A DNA stretch of 36,518 bases from Acidobacteriota bacterium. Lineage in GTDB: Bacteria; Acidobacteriota; Terriglobia; UBA7540. Shown here one piece after another: positions 17,164 through 25,315 of this stretch (within the stretch, counting starts at the first letter, position 1; each line of letters opens with the position of its first letter). The stretch spans positions 1 through 36,518 of the forward strand of contig PLSX01000223.1 in the NCBI GenBank assembly GCA_003165315.1. The letters run 5' to 3'. A program made the translations under genes and the position numbers. The notes beneath the pieces were generated by a model, which saw only the letters and a program-made list of their open reading frames with translations, was not told where the DNA came from and made no database searches.

Positions 17164-17272
17164 TCAAGTTTGTGTCGCGAACCGCCGACAATCGCAGCGG
17201 GAGAGTGTGCCGCGCGGCAGTCGCGCGCTTCCCCCCATCACAGGCTATCGGCAGAATTAAGCGAGAGGGTGA
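17164..17272 (+). repeat. Structured repeat unit 2
   Basis: TCAAGTTT (17164-17171), 12 bases, GCCGACA (17184-17190) pairing with TATCGGC (17246-17252) except at one position. Internal hairpin GCGG-CCGC (loop GAGAGTGTG), then GCG-CGC, then six Cs and AGAATTAAGCGAGAGGGTGA. Core 69 nt. Begins 178 bases after unit 1. Confidence 0.8.
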
Positions 17273-17389
17273 AAGAAAATCGCATTACGGTTTGGGATTT
17301 TGCTGAACACATTCCTGGATATCTCTGGACGCCGACGTAGCAGCGCCGGGCGGTAAAGCCGCGAGTGGCCGGTCGACGCCAAGAAAGGT

Positions 17390-17496
17390 TCAAGTTTGTG
17401 TCGCGAACTGCCGATACTTAAATGGGACAGTGCGCCCATGGCAACTTTGCCCGGTCGCCCCCTTTATAAGCATCGACTGAATTAAGCCGGAGGATG
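17390..17496 (+). repeat. Structured repeat unit 3
   Basis: TCAAGTTT (17390-17397), 12 bases, GCCGATA (17410-17416) opposite CATCGAC (17471-17477). Internal hairpin ATGGG-CCCAT (loop ACAGTGCG), then GGC-GCC (loop AACTTT), five Cs and TGAATTAAGCCGGAGGATGA. Core 68 nt. It aligns with unit 1 at a 404-base offset, including the DNA that follows it (ATCCGCG, CTGGGG, ATGCGCCAGCCCGCCAAAA). Confidence 0.8.
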
Positions 17497-17566
17497 AAAG
17501 TAAATCGATCCGCGGCCTGGGGGGCCTCCAGGGGATCGACCAAATGCGCCAGCCCGCCAAAAGGGC

Positions 17567-17674
17567 TCAAGGTCCTGACTCAAATGGCCGATGTCTGCAG
17601 TGGGAGAGTCTGCCAGGGAGCAGATTTCCCAGCCCCCCCTCAGAGGCTATCGGGAGAATTCACGGGAAAGATGA
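17567..17674 (+). repeat. Structured repeat unit 4
   Basis: TCAAGGTC (17567-17574), 12 bases, GCCGATG (17587-17593) opposite TATCGGG (17648-17654). Internal hairpin TGG-CCA (loop GAGAGTCTG), then GGGA-TCCC, seven Cs and AGAATTCACGGGAAAGATGA. Core 68 nt. It is the most diverged copy and corresponds to unit 2 at a 403-base offset. Confidence 0.75.
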
Positions 17675-18300
17675 AAGAGAATCGCACGTGGCGTGGAATC
17701 GTACCGGACACGTTCCGGCTTTCTTTTTGCCCGAAACGCCATGGCGCCCCGTGGCGAGGCCGCAACCAGAGGCGTACCCAGTCTACCCTGGCCATGTCCA
17801 TCAAGGGCAGACTGCCAAGGAATGAGTAAACTCGCGCAGAGATGCTGAGGCGCTGAAGTTCACAACAGGCAACTCCCTTGATTTATTTTCGGCCTCTGTG
17901 CCTTGACGGGAAATGCTTTTGCCTGTTCCAAGATCTTTTCACGCCATCCCAGCCGCGGGAACGCAGGCGAGACAGGCAGATAATGGAAGCCGGGTAGCGC
18001 CGACATATTGTGGCCCACTGCGCCAGCCGTGGGATCACACATCTCAGTGGGACCTGTGAGCCCCGTGCGTGGCGACATACGATTCCTCCTCGTCCGGTTG
18101 CGATGGTGTCGCTCCGACCGGGGCTTACGGCGTATCCTCCTGTTCGTTCTCCCCGGCTCCCACCGTGGGCCACATCATGGCGCCCGTTGTGGCGGGTGCG
18201 CGGGGACTCCAGCCCATTCAGGTAGCATTGATGGGCGAGCGGCCTGGGTGAACGTAATCCCCCTCAACCCCCGAGCCATGAAGGGGCGAAATGACATTTG
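17675..18300. other. Non-coding tract with REP-like debris
   Basis: No gene is supported. A motif GTGGGCCACATCATGGCGCC (18164-18183) has an approximate inverted partner at about 17998-18020 (minus-strand reading GTGGGCCACAATATGTCGGC). Words such as GAGATGCTGAGGCGCTGAAG (17840-17859) and GGCCTCTGTGCCTTGACGGG (17892-17911) resemble the reshuffled short intergenic repeats seen at other gene ends. Frames on both strands here are proline- and arginine-rich and unlike real proteins. Confidence 0.5.
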
Positions 18301-19131
18301 AATTCGGAATCGTTCGGGGTGTCTATTTTGTGGATTTCTTGCTCGTGCCCATGAGAGGAGGGGAAAACACAAACGGCCAGCGGGCCATCAATTTGCTTTG
18401 CTCGGAAATCGGGCCATTCGAGGGACAGAAACCTTGACCAATTCCCAGCATTTTCTGAAGCTCTTCCGCTGCAATTGCGGGCGGCAGACCTTCCTGGCCG
18501 AATTTATTCATCCCGCTCATAATAGGTTTATACCACCGCCACTTGCTCCATTCAAGTGCAATTAGGCTGAACGGGAAAAGGTAAACGGGAAAAGGTGTAA
18601 GGACCGTATGAAGAAATGGCCGAGCGAGGAAAAGCATTTCACTCCAAGGCGCAAAGTGGCAAAGGGCGCAATGAAAAGAAGCGGTTATCCTTTGCGGTTC
18701 TTTGCATCTTGGCGTCTTTGCATGAGATTGTTTATTTTTTCATGACTTCAAGGTACCTTTTCGTTCAAAGGGGCGCAAGAGACTCCTCAACCGGCCTCGA
18801 GGCTAGGCCACCTACTCCCCAAAGGGAGAAGGAAAGACCGGCCGGCCGATCCTGTCGCTGGCCCTCAAAAAGCCATAAATGGCGCTGACAAGGGCGGTGC
18901 CGCGCCGCCGCTTCGGCCGACAAATTGTCGTTGACAACGAAGCCTTCGCAGGTATACTTTCCGCGCACGGGATTCCCCAGGGAAAATTAGGGGTGGCTCG
19001 GAATGGTTTTCGAGTGCTTGGATCCATTTGTATCCGCGCTCAAGCCCCTGGCCCGCAAGAGCTAGCGTTCGGAGCATAGGTCTGAAGGGTGACGATCATG
19101 TCGCTCCTTTGATTCCACGGAGGTGGTCAAA
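18301..19131. other. Gene-poor stretch
   Basis: No gene is confidently supported. Around 18640-18730 GCGCAAAGTGGCAAAGGGCGCAATG and its near reverse complement (TTTGCGGTTCTTTGCATC...GCGTCTTTGC) form an imperfect inverted repeat typical of intergenic repeats. A 65-codon minus-strand frame (18323-18520) was considered and left out for lack of a ribosome site or homology. Confidence 0.4.
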
Positions 19132-19245
19132 ATGTTGTTCTATCTGCTGATCTTAGGGATAATCGTCGGCACGTATCTCTTTGTCCAATGGGCAAGGCGC
19201 AAGCGGGACCGCGATGCAGGAGGCGACGGCCAAGGCGGGGCATAG
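19132..19245 (+). CDS. 37-residue single-pass membrane microprotein
   Basis: The ORF starts at an ATG with a good ribosome site (GGAGG at 19119-19123, 8 bases upstream). It encodes a hydrophobic helix of about 18 residues (MLFYLLILGIIVGTYLFV) followed by QWARRKRDRD and a glycine-rich tail, so it would insert with the basic end in the cytoplasm. Small proteins of this layout often modulate membrane complexes, but no family is recognised. It stands alone in a gene-poor region; the strong ribosome site and the well-formed helix/positive-charge pattern are the evidence for it being real. Confidence 0.5.
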   Translation: MLFYLLILGIIVGTYLFVQWARRKRDRDAGGDGQGGA

Positions 19246-19297
19246 GTCCAAACGCTGACGGTAATGTTGTACATTTCGCTTGAAGTGCAGAAAGCGC

Positions 19298-19450
19298 ATG
19301 GTTGACAAAAAGAGCCGGTTCGCCCGCGATCTCCCCCCCTCCATGGTGCGCTACGGTTACCTCCCGGCTACGCGCCCCAATCAGACAACGCGCGAGGCTT
19401 TGTCCGAATGGAATGTCGAGACCCCCAGCGTGACGGATTGCCCCCTTTAG
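19298..19450 (+). CDS. Possible 50-residue hypothetical protein
   Basis: An ATG-to-TAG frame of 50 codons with high third-position GC (about three quarters of codons), like the real genes of this window. It reads MVDKKSRFARDLPP, then MVRYGYLPATRPNQTTREAL. No family recognised and no convincing ribosome site, so it may be a gene fragment or chance. Confidence 0.22.
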   Translation: MVDKKSRFARDLPPSMVRYGYLPATRPNQTTREALSEWNVETPSVTDCPL

Positions 19451-19835
19451 TTGGTTTCACGTTGTAGCCTCTTTTTTCTTGACAGGTCAATGGCCGGATG
19501 TACGCTGGATAGGTGTCAGGGAAGAAGGGAAGAGTGAGTGTCGGACTCATCTTCGGATTTCCCATTCGGCTACTGAGTCCCGAAACCCGTCTCCCCAGCC
19601 CCAATCCCCAAATCTCGTATTCCAAACATGCTGTCTTGCCATGATGTTCATGGAAAGGAAGGGAGTTCGGCAATTATGAATGAGGAATTAAGAATTAAGA
19701 AGGGGCGCGAAATTTGCAATTTATAGTTCAGGTCCACGACAATTGCTGCGACAGGAGTGCCATTTCCAAATTCTTAAGTCATAATTCAAGCCGAAGGAAT
19801 GAGAACGTGCAGGCAATGCAAGAGGTGTGATTGAC
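19451..19835. other. Intergenic region before the M20 gene
   Basis: No gene is seen. GAATTAAGAATTAAGAAG (about 19684-19701) and CTTAAGTCATAATTC (about 19773-19787) form an imperfect inverted arrangement of the short-repeat type common here. No confident promoter was found. Confidence 0.35.
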
Positions 19836-21251
19836 ATGAAACAAACCGCAGCCGCGAACGCCGATTTTGGAGGTCTGAAGGTGGTGACGCCTGAAAGTCG
19901 CCGCGCCGCATATCTCTCGCTTGCCGTAATTGTCATTCTCCTTGGTGCGCGTCCGGCTCGCAGTCAGCAGGCCAACATCGATACCCTGATTGACCGCGAA
20001 ATGCCATCGCTTCTTTCCACTTATAAGTCCCTGCATGCCGCGCCCGAGCTTTCCCATCATGAAGAAAAGACCTCGGCGTTTGTTGCCGCTCAACTTCGCG
20101 CGCTGGGATTCCAGGTGACGGAGCGCATTGGCAAGTACGCGGCATATCCGGACTTCATCAGTTACGGTGTGGTGGGAGTGCTGAAGAATGGCGACGGGCC
20201 CACCGTATACATTCGCACTGAAATGGACGCTCTGCCCGTGCAAGAGATGACGGGCCTGCCTTATGCCAGCAAAGTCCGGATCAAGGATGACGCCGGGCGG
20301 GACGTGGGAGTGATGCATGCCTGCGGGCACGACATTCACATCACCTCGTTTCTGGGCACGGCAAAGATGCTGACGGAACTGAAGGACCAATGGCGCGGCA
20401 CCGTGGTGATGCTGGCGCAGCCGGCGGAGGAGGCCATTGACGGGGCAAAGGCGATGCTGGATGACGGCCTTTACACGCGCTTTTCGCGTCCGGATTACGT
20501 GCTGGCGCTGCACGATTCGCCCTACGTGTCTGCCGGAAAAGTGGGATATACGCCGGGTTACGCCCTGGCCAGCTCCACGGCCGTTGACATAACGCTGCGC
20601 GGGGTCGGAGGCCACGGGTCAGCCCCGCAAGTCACCAAGGACCCCATCGTTGAGGCGGCGGAGTTCATCCTGGCGATTCAGACCATCGTCAGCCGTGAAA
20701 ATTCACCTTTCGATCCCGCCGTGGTCACGGTGGGCTCCATTCATGGCGGCACCCGCTACAACATCATTCCCGATGAAGTGCATTTGCAGCTCACCATTCG
20801 AACTTATAAGGAAGAGGTGCGACAGCACATTCTGGCGGCGCTCGATCGCATGGCCCAGGGGATTGCTGCGGCGGACGGCATTCCGCCATCGCGTGCACCC
20901 ATTGTAACTGCGAGCCCCAGTGAATACACTCCGGCGATGTATAACGACCCGGAACTCACCGCTCGACTGGCCAAAGTTTTTAAGCAGGTGTTGGGAGCGG
21001 ACAACGTTGTAGCATCGCCGCCGGAGATGGCCAGCGAGGACTTTGGCCGCTTCGGCCTGGAGAATCACCAGATTCCGGTTTGCCAGTTTAGTTTGGGCGC
21101 AGTTGATGCGGCGAAGTTGGAAGAGAGCCAGCGCACGGGCGTGCCGCTGCCCGGACTTCACTCCAGTTCATGGGCGCCTATTCCCGAACCGACGCTCCGC
21201 ACCGGAGTGAAGTCCATGACCAGCGCCGCGCTGGATTTGCTGAGGAAATGA
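19836..21251 (+). CDS. Exported M20D-family amidohydrolase / peptidase
   Basis: The family hydrolyses N-acyl amino acids or related amides with one or two metal ions. About 471 residues from the ATG at 19836 (a GTG three codons upstream is possible). A membrane/signal segment lies at about residues 24-44 (YLSLAVIVILLGARPARS) after an unusually long N-terminal leader. Metal-binding elements are visible: MHACGHDIH, AQPAEEAIDGAKAML, LALHDSPYVSAG, and a C-terminal MASEDFGRF; the dimerisation domain has the VGGHGSAP motif. Substrate unknown. Convergent with the STAS gene, whose stop lies 5 bases beyond this one. Confidence 0.9.
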   Translation: MKQTAAANADFGGLKVVTPESRRAAYLSLAVIVILLGARPARSQQANIDTLIDREMPSLLSTYKSLHAAPELSHHEEKTSAFVAAQLRALGFQVTERIGKYAAYPDFISYGVVGVLKNGDGPTVYIRTEMDALPVQEMTGLPYASKVRIKDDAGRDVGVMHACGHDIHITSFLGTAKMLTELKDQWRGTVVMLAQPAEEAIDGAKAMLDDGLYTRFSRPDYVLALHDSPYVSAGKVGYTPGYALASSTAVDITLRGVGGHGSAPQVTKDPIVEAAEFILAIQTIVSRENSPFDPAVVTVGSIHGGTRYNIIPDEVHLQLTIRTYKEEVRQHILAALDRMAQGIAAADGIPPSRAPIVTASPSEYTPAMYNDPELTARLAKVFKQVLGADNVVASPPEMASEDFGRFGLENHQIPVCQFSLGAVDAAKLEESQRTGVPLPGLHSSSWAPIPEPTLRTGVKSMTSAALDLLRK

Positions 21252-21256
21252 TGCTC

Positions 21257-21667
21257 TCAGGACTGAGCGGGTGTTGCCTCCGGTGTGTGGGGGGCGGGAG
21301 GGAAGGATTTTATGGCCTCTTCCACGCTATCGTAGACGTCGAACACAGTCACCAGCTTGGTGATGGCCAGGGCATCGCGCAATTTCTTGGTCAGGTTGGC
21401 CAGTTTTATTCCCGCTCCCCGGTTGGCGGAGGCGGTACGCGCGGCAATCAGGGCTCCGAGGCCGGCGCTATCAATAAATGCCAGCTTCCCCAAGTCGAGA
21501 ACGATGCGCGTCTGCCATCCCCACTTTTCCTTGATCCAATCGCTCTTTTCCAGCACCTCTTTGATCTTGCCGCGAAAGTCCATGCTCTCCTGACCCAGCA
21601 CCAACCGCCCCGAGACCTCCAGGACGATGATTCCTTGAACTTCATTTTCCTCGATTTCAAGCGACAT
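21257..21667 (-). CDS. STAS-domain anti-sigma factor antagonist
   Basis: The protein is 136 residues. The single STAS domain starts MSLEIEENEVQGIIVLEVSGRLVLG, with the phospho-acceptor motif FIDSAGLGAL (Ser67). The family binds anti-sigma factors or kinases in partner-switching; the phosphorylation state of the Ser controls binding. A proline-rich tail of about 13 residues follows. No cognate kinase or sigma factor lies nearby, so the pathway is unknown. A GAGGAGAA stretch sits just upstream of the ATG. Confidence 0.88.
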   Translation of the reverse strand: MSLEIEENEVQGIIVLEVSGRLVLGQESMDFRGKIKEVLEKSDWIKEKWGWQTRIVLDLGKLAFIDSAGLGALIAARTASANRGAGIKLANLTKKLRDALAITKLVTVFDVYDSVEEAIKSFPPAPHTPEATPAQS

Positions 21668-21869
21668 TCTCTTCTCCTCCAGGAGCTTCGGTATTGGAAA
21701 AAGTTGTTTGGGGACAGACTGGCCCTGCCCCGCCTATGTTAGTCGTGCCTATTTTAAGCAATTGTTACGGCAATGTGAAGCTTGACTCGCGCACCTAACT
21801 CCTCGCTGGTCGATACCATGGCCCGCATGGTAGTGCGGTTCGGGAATCGAACTTATCGAACGCTTATTC

Positions 21870-22823
21870 TTACGCTGGCGCGCCGGGCTTGGCGGGCGCC
21901 GTAACGGCTTGCGATGCGTTTCCAACGACGTCGCCCAGGACCACCGCATTGCGGATCTGCTCGAAGAAGTCCACCATGGCGCCAGGGCTGTGGGGCATCA
22001 TGATGGTGTTGGAGCGGGACGAGGCGCCAATCTCTTTGAGCGTGTCAAAGTACTGAGTTAAGAGAACCAGCATCATAACATCCTTGGCGGTGGTGCCTTC
22101 CACGCTCGCTTTGAATGTTTCCACCGATTCGCGCAATCCTTCGATAATGGCTTTGCGCTGGTTGGCGATGCCCTGTCCCTGCAGTTGCTTGCTCATGGCC
22201 TCGGCTTCCGCCTGCTTCACCTTCAGGATCTTCTCCGCTTCGCCGCGCGCGTTGGCTGCTTCCTGCTCACGACGTGCCGCGTTGATGTCATTCATCGCGG
22301 CCTTCACCTTGGGATCGGGGATGATGTCGGTCACCAGAGCTTTGACGATGCCATAACCAAAGCCTGCCATGACGCCATCCAGTTCCTGCTTCACCGCCGT
22401 GGCAATGGCGTTTTGCTGCTCAAAGGCTTCATCGAGATTCATTTTGGGCACGTGGCCCAGGATCACGTTGAAGACGAAGGAGCCAATCTGTTCCTTGGGG
22501 TCGGAAAGCTTGTAGTAAGCCTCATAAACGGCCTCCGGCAGGACGTGGTACTGGATGGAGACGGGGATGGCGACAAAGACGTTGTCCTTGGTTTTGGTCT
22601 CCATCTTGACGTCGAGTTGCTGAACCCGCAAATCGACCTTGGCCACCACCTGCTCGATCCAGGGCACTTTGAAGTTCAAGCCCGCGCCGGCGACGCGCAC
22701 AAACTTGCCGAACCGCTGCACCACGGCCGCCTTGGCCGTCGGCACAGTAAAGAGACCGGAAAAGAATGTACCAATGGCGAAAAGGATGAACACCACAAAG
22801 AGAAACGTGAGAAATCCTTCCAT
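21870..22823 (-). CDS. SPFH/Band 7 (stomatin-like) membrane protein
   Basis: The protein is 317 residues. An N-terminal transmembrane helix (FLTFLFVVFILFAIGTFFSGLF) is followed by an SPFH domain (AKAAVVQRFGKFVRV, AGLNFKVPWIEQVVAKVDLR, TKDNVFVAIPVSIQYHV) and a charged coiled coil (about 195-250: RREQEAANARGEAEKILKVK...). These proteins form oligomers that organise membrane microdomains or regulate proteases. The ATG at 22823 has a perfect AGGAGG site; the frame is open 73 codons further upstream, but that part is not protein-like. The neighbouring STAS gene is on the same strand, 202 bases downstream. Confidence 0.9.
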   Translation of the reverse strand: MEGFLTFLFVVFILFAIGTFFSGLFTVPTAKAAVVQRFGKFVRVAGAGLNFKVPWIEQVVAKVDLRVQQLDVKMETKTKDNVFVAIPVSIQYHVLPEAVYEAYYKLSDPKEQIGSFVFNVILGHVPKMNLDEAFEQQNAIATAVKQELDGVMAGFGYGIVKALVTDIIPDPKVKAAMNDINAARREQEAANARGEAEKILKVKQAEAEAMSKQLQGQGIANQRKAIIEGLRESVETFKASVEGTTAKDVMMLVLLTQYFDTLKEIGASSRSNTIMMPHSPGAMVDFFEQIRNAVVLGDVVGNASQAVTAPAKPGAPA

Positions 22824-23160
22824 TGAAGCCTCCTTAAGAGGTGTGTTGAGATGCAATTGACAACTGGGAATTGATGGAGCGAAGCGGCAGTGTACCATTT
22901 TGCTGAAGCGGTCACAATAGCGGGAAGAGGAGGCAGCGTGGGGATGTGGCGCTGCTGGCCTGCTCCCTGTGCCACGGGTACCTTGCCCGTGAAAGTACAC
23001 ATGGCCAGGACCTGTCCCGATGCTTTTGATCGGGACGGCCATGGCACTGCCCGCGCCACAAGCTTCTCGTTCATTTGTAATGAAGCGGTTCTATAATGAG
23101 TGGTCCATCCTTCTATTACGCAGGATGGATCCTTCATGCCTGAGTTGAAAGGAAGGTCTT
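22824..23160. other. Divergent intergenic region between the SPFH gene and yceH
   Basis: Both flanking genes are transcribed outwards from this 337-base gap, so it must hold their promoters, but no clear -35/-10 pair was identified. Near 22960-23045 several GC-rich words recur (GTGCCACGGGTACC, CATGGCCAGGACC, GGACGGCCATGG). Confidence 0.3.
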
Positions 23161-23814
23161 GTGGATTTGCTCTTATCGGACAGGGAAGTGCGCTTGCTGG
23201 GAGCGCTGATTGAAAAGGAGATCACCACGCCGGATTATTATCCGCTGTCACTGAATGCGCTTACCAACGCCTGCAATCAGAAGTCAAACCGTCACCCGGT
23301 GATGGCGTTGGATGAGGGCGACGTGCGCGGTGCGCTGGACACTCTGAGCCAGAAGTGGCTGGCGGGGCCCGACTCCAGCGCGGAGAGCCGTGTGACCAAG
23401 TATGGGCATCGAGTGCAGGAAGTCTTTAATTTTGACCGCCGCCAGACCGCCCTCCTGTGCGAATTGATGCTGCGCGGGCCGCAGACTCTGGGCGAACTCC
23501 GCACCCACGCTGAGCGTATGTATCGATTTGACGATTTGGAGACTCTCGAACTTACCCTTCAGAAGCTGATCGAACGGCAGCCGCCCTTGGTGAAAAAGTT
23601 GCCGCGCCTGCCCGGAACCAAAGAGCCCCGCTACGCCCATTTGTTGGCAGGAGACAACCCGGAGTGGACACACGTGGAGGAACCGGTCGGCGTAGCCTTC
23701 CCGCATACGTCCGACGACCGCATCCCCGCTCTGGAAGCCGAAATCGCAGAGCTTAAGCTGCAACTGGGCGATTTGCAGCAACAGTTCGCCGATTTCAAGA
23801 AGCAGTTTGAGTAA
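23161..23814 (+). CDS. yceH: YceH family protein (DUF480)
   Basis: The protein is 217 residues starting at a GTG that follows AAGGAAGG. It has the typical two winged-helix layout of the UPF0502 family: LLSDREVRLLGALIEKEITTPDYYPLSLNAL, CNQKSNRHPVM, then FDRRQTALLCELMLRGPQTLGELRTHAERMYRF and KLPRLPGTKEPRYAHLL. The last 35 residues form a coiled coil (LEAEIAELKLQLGDLQQQF). The cellular role is not established. Confidence 0.9.
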   Translation: MDLLLSDREVRLLGALIEKEITTPDYYPLSLNALTNACNQKSNRHPVMALDEGDVRGALDTLSQKWLAGPDSSAESRVTKYGHRVQEVFNFDRRQTALLCELMLRGPQTLGELRTHAERMYRFDDLETLELTLQKLIERQPPLVKKLPRLPGTKEPRYAHLLAGDNPEWTHVEEPVGVAFPHTSDDRIPALEAEIAELKLQLGDLQQQFADFKKQFE

Positions 23815-23936
23815 CTTATTCATAAATGGACAATCCAAAGCGGGTTGATTGACAGCCACATCCTTAATCTTGTACGCTCAAACGTCAGGCCATACGAGCG
23901 GATTGAGCTTTTTAATTCAGGAAAGGTAGAAGGAAT

Positions 23937-25019
23937 ATGAAAATTAAATTTGTAATTTTACTGGGGGCGGCAATGTTGTTTGCGGGCGTCCTTTTAGCCC
24001 AGGATCTGCCAAGCGCCGGAACAACGACGACCGCGCCGCCAACCATGGGTCCGTCGCAGGAGCAGGCGCCGCTGGCGGAGAAAGACGTCATTCTGGAACT
24101 CAAGAAGAAGGGGCAAACTGACCAGTTGATGAAGGACCTCAAGACGCGCGGTGTGGATTTTGAAGTGGACGCTGATACCGAGAAGCGGCTGCGCAAAGCG
24201 AAGGCGACCGACGAGATTGTTGCTGCGGTAAAGGCTGCCGGCCCGAATGAAAGGGCGGCTGCCATCAAATCTGCAGCTATCGCCAATGGCATGACAGTTG
24301 TCTCCAAGGAAGAGTCTGCCGATTTCAAGGCGCTGGAAACCGAACTCGACCCTGACAAGGCAATTGCGCTCGCGGAAACCTACGCGCAAAAGTACCCCAA
24401 AAGTGAGGTTTTGAGTTTCGCCTACGCCTTTGAAGCCAATGCTTACGAAAACAAAAGCGATGTTGCCAAGACAGTGGAATTTGCCGATAAGAGCCTGGCA
24501 CTCAAAAAGGACAACCTGATGGCTCTTCTCATGGCAAGCTATGCCATACCCCAACCTCAATACACTAAGCTGCACCAGGCGGATGAAGAAAAGGAACTTT
24601 CCCGGGCAGAGAGTTATTGCAAGGACGCTGCGAAGGCCATTGACGCCCTTAAGAAAACGGATACGGAATCAGATGCGGATTTTGCCGACCGCAAAGCCGG
24701 ATACACATCCAGCCTCCACGCCGACCTCGGCATGATTCATCTGGACCGGGCGCAGCTGGGACTGATGTCACTCGATACGGAAGAATTGGCCAAAGCGGTA
24801 CAAGAATATAATCAGGCGGTCGCTTATGCCCACCCCCAGCCCACCGACTATTTCCGATTGGGTGAAGCCAACCGGCTGCTGGGCAGAATTGATGACGCCA
24901 TCGCCGCATTTACCAAAGCCAGCGAACTTGGCCGGGGCGTTTTGAAACAATACGCCGATGCTCAAGTTGCCAATCTGAAAGCTGCGAAGGCGAAAGCTGG
25001 CGCACCCGCCAAGCCGTAG
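23937..25019 (+). CDS. Exported tetratricopeptide-like protein
   Basis: The protein is 360 residues with a signal peptide (MKIKFVILLGAAMLFAGVLLAQ). The N-terminal mature region (about 45-100) contains helical repeats rich in Lys and Ala (VILELKKKGQTDQLMKDL, RLRKAKATDEIVAAVKAAG). The rest carries degenerate tetratricopeptide-like helices (DKAIALAETYAQKYPKS, KTVEFADKSLALKKDN, YFRLGEANRLLGRIDDAIAAF). Such proteins are usually scaffolds in the periplasm or outer membrane. The partner is unknown. Ribosome site GAAGGAAT precedes the ATG. Confidence 0.8.
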   Translation: MKIKFVILLGAAMLFAGVLLAQDLPSAGTTTTAPPTMGPSQEQAPLAEKDVILELKKKGQTDQLMKDLKTRGVDFEVDADTEKRLRKAKATDEIVAAVKAAGPNERAAAIKSAAIANGMTVVSKEESADFKALETELDPDKAIALAETYAQKYPKSEVLSFAYAFEANAYENKSDVAKTVEFADKSLALKKDNLMALLMASYAIPQPQYTKLHQADEEKELSRAESYCKDAAKAIDALKKTDTESDADFADRKAGYTSSLHADLGMIHLDRAQLGLMSLDTEELAKAVQEYNQAVAYAHPQPTDYFRLGEANRLLGRIDDAIAAFTKASELGRGVLKQYADAQVANLKAAKAKAGAPAKP

Positions 25020-25035
25020 GTTGCCTTGGCATGAG

Positions 25036-25123
25036 GTAGCGGCAGCTACTCCCCGTCCTCAAACTCGCGGGAAAATGGGTGATCATCATGGTTGGGGAGC
25101 AAAGCGGTAGCTGCTGCTACCGC
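25036..25123 (+). repeat. Paired hairpins after the TPR-like gene
   Basis: GTAGC-GGCA-GCTAC (25036-25049) and GCGGTAGC-TGCT-GCTACCGC (25104-25123) share the GGTAGC/GCTACC core and start 17 bases after the stop. The second has an 8-bp perfect stem. Neither is followed by a T-run. They are either 3'-end structures or copies of a palindromic repeat. No gene was seen from 25124 to 25315. Confidence 0.6.
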
Positions 25124-25315
25124 CACCCCAGGCGGGCTGCCCCAGACAGCTGCTTGCGCAAAGGAAGGACTGCCGCCCTGAAGGGCGCCTCAGCAAAGGC
25201 CTCCGATCTCTCGGTCTTTTGCCCTGGCTCTTGAGGGGGGACGTTCCGTGGGACCTGCCGGAAAGGTCAAGGGCGCTGCCTCGCGTCAGAGGCAAGGAAC
25301 CGGCGCCCAATCAGC

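Noticed and set aside
16989-17674. CRISPR array
   Set aside because: Units are about 105 bases, diverged, unevenly spaced (178, 226, 177), with related rather than unique spacers and no cas genes.
16989-17674. Hammerhead or cobalamin-riboswitch identity of the structured repeat
   Set aside because: The hammerhead core CTGATGA/GAAA and the cobalamin-box sequence are not present at conserved positions.
16921-17829. Several plus-strand frames of 90-140 codons across the repeat array, some beginning at the GGAGGATG block
   Set aside because: They simply translate the repeats (shared SPPK-like strings come from DNA similarity), the GGAGG touches the ATG with no spacing, and composition is not protein-like.
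18323-18520. A 65-codon minus-strand frame with a plausible internal ATG
   Set aside because: No ribosome site, no known family, mixed codon use; not strong enough to call.
21830-21870. GGTTCGGGAATCGAAC resembling a tRNA T-arm
   Set aside because: No acceptor, anticodon or D-arm could be paired around it on either strand.
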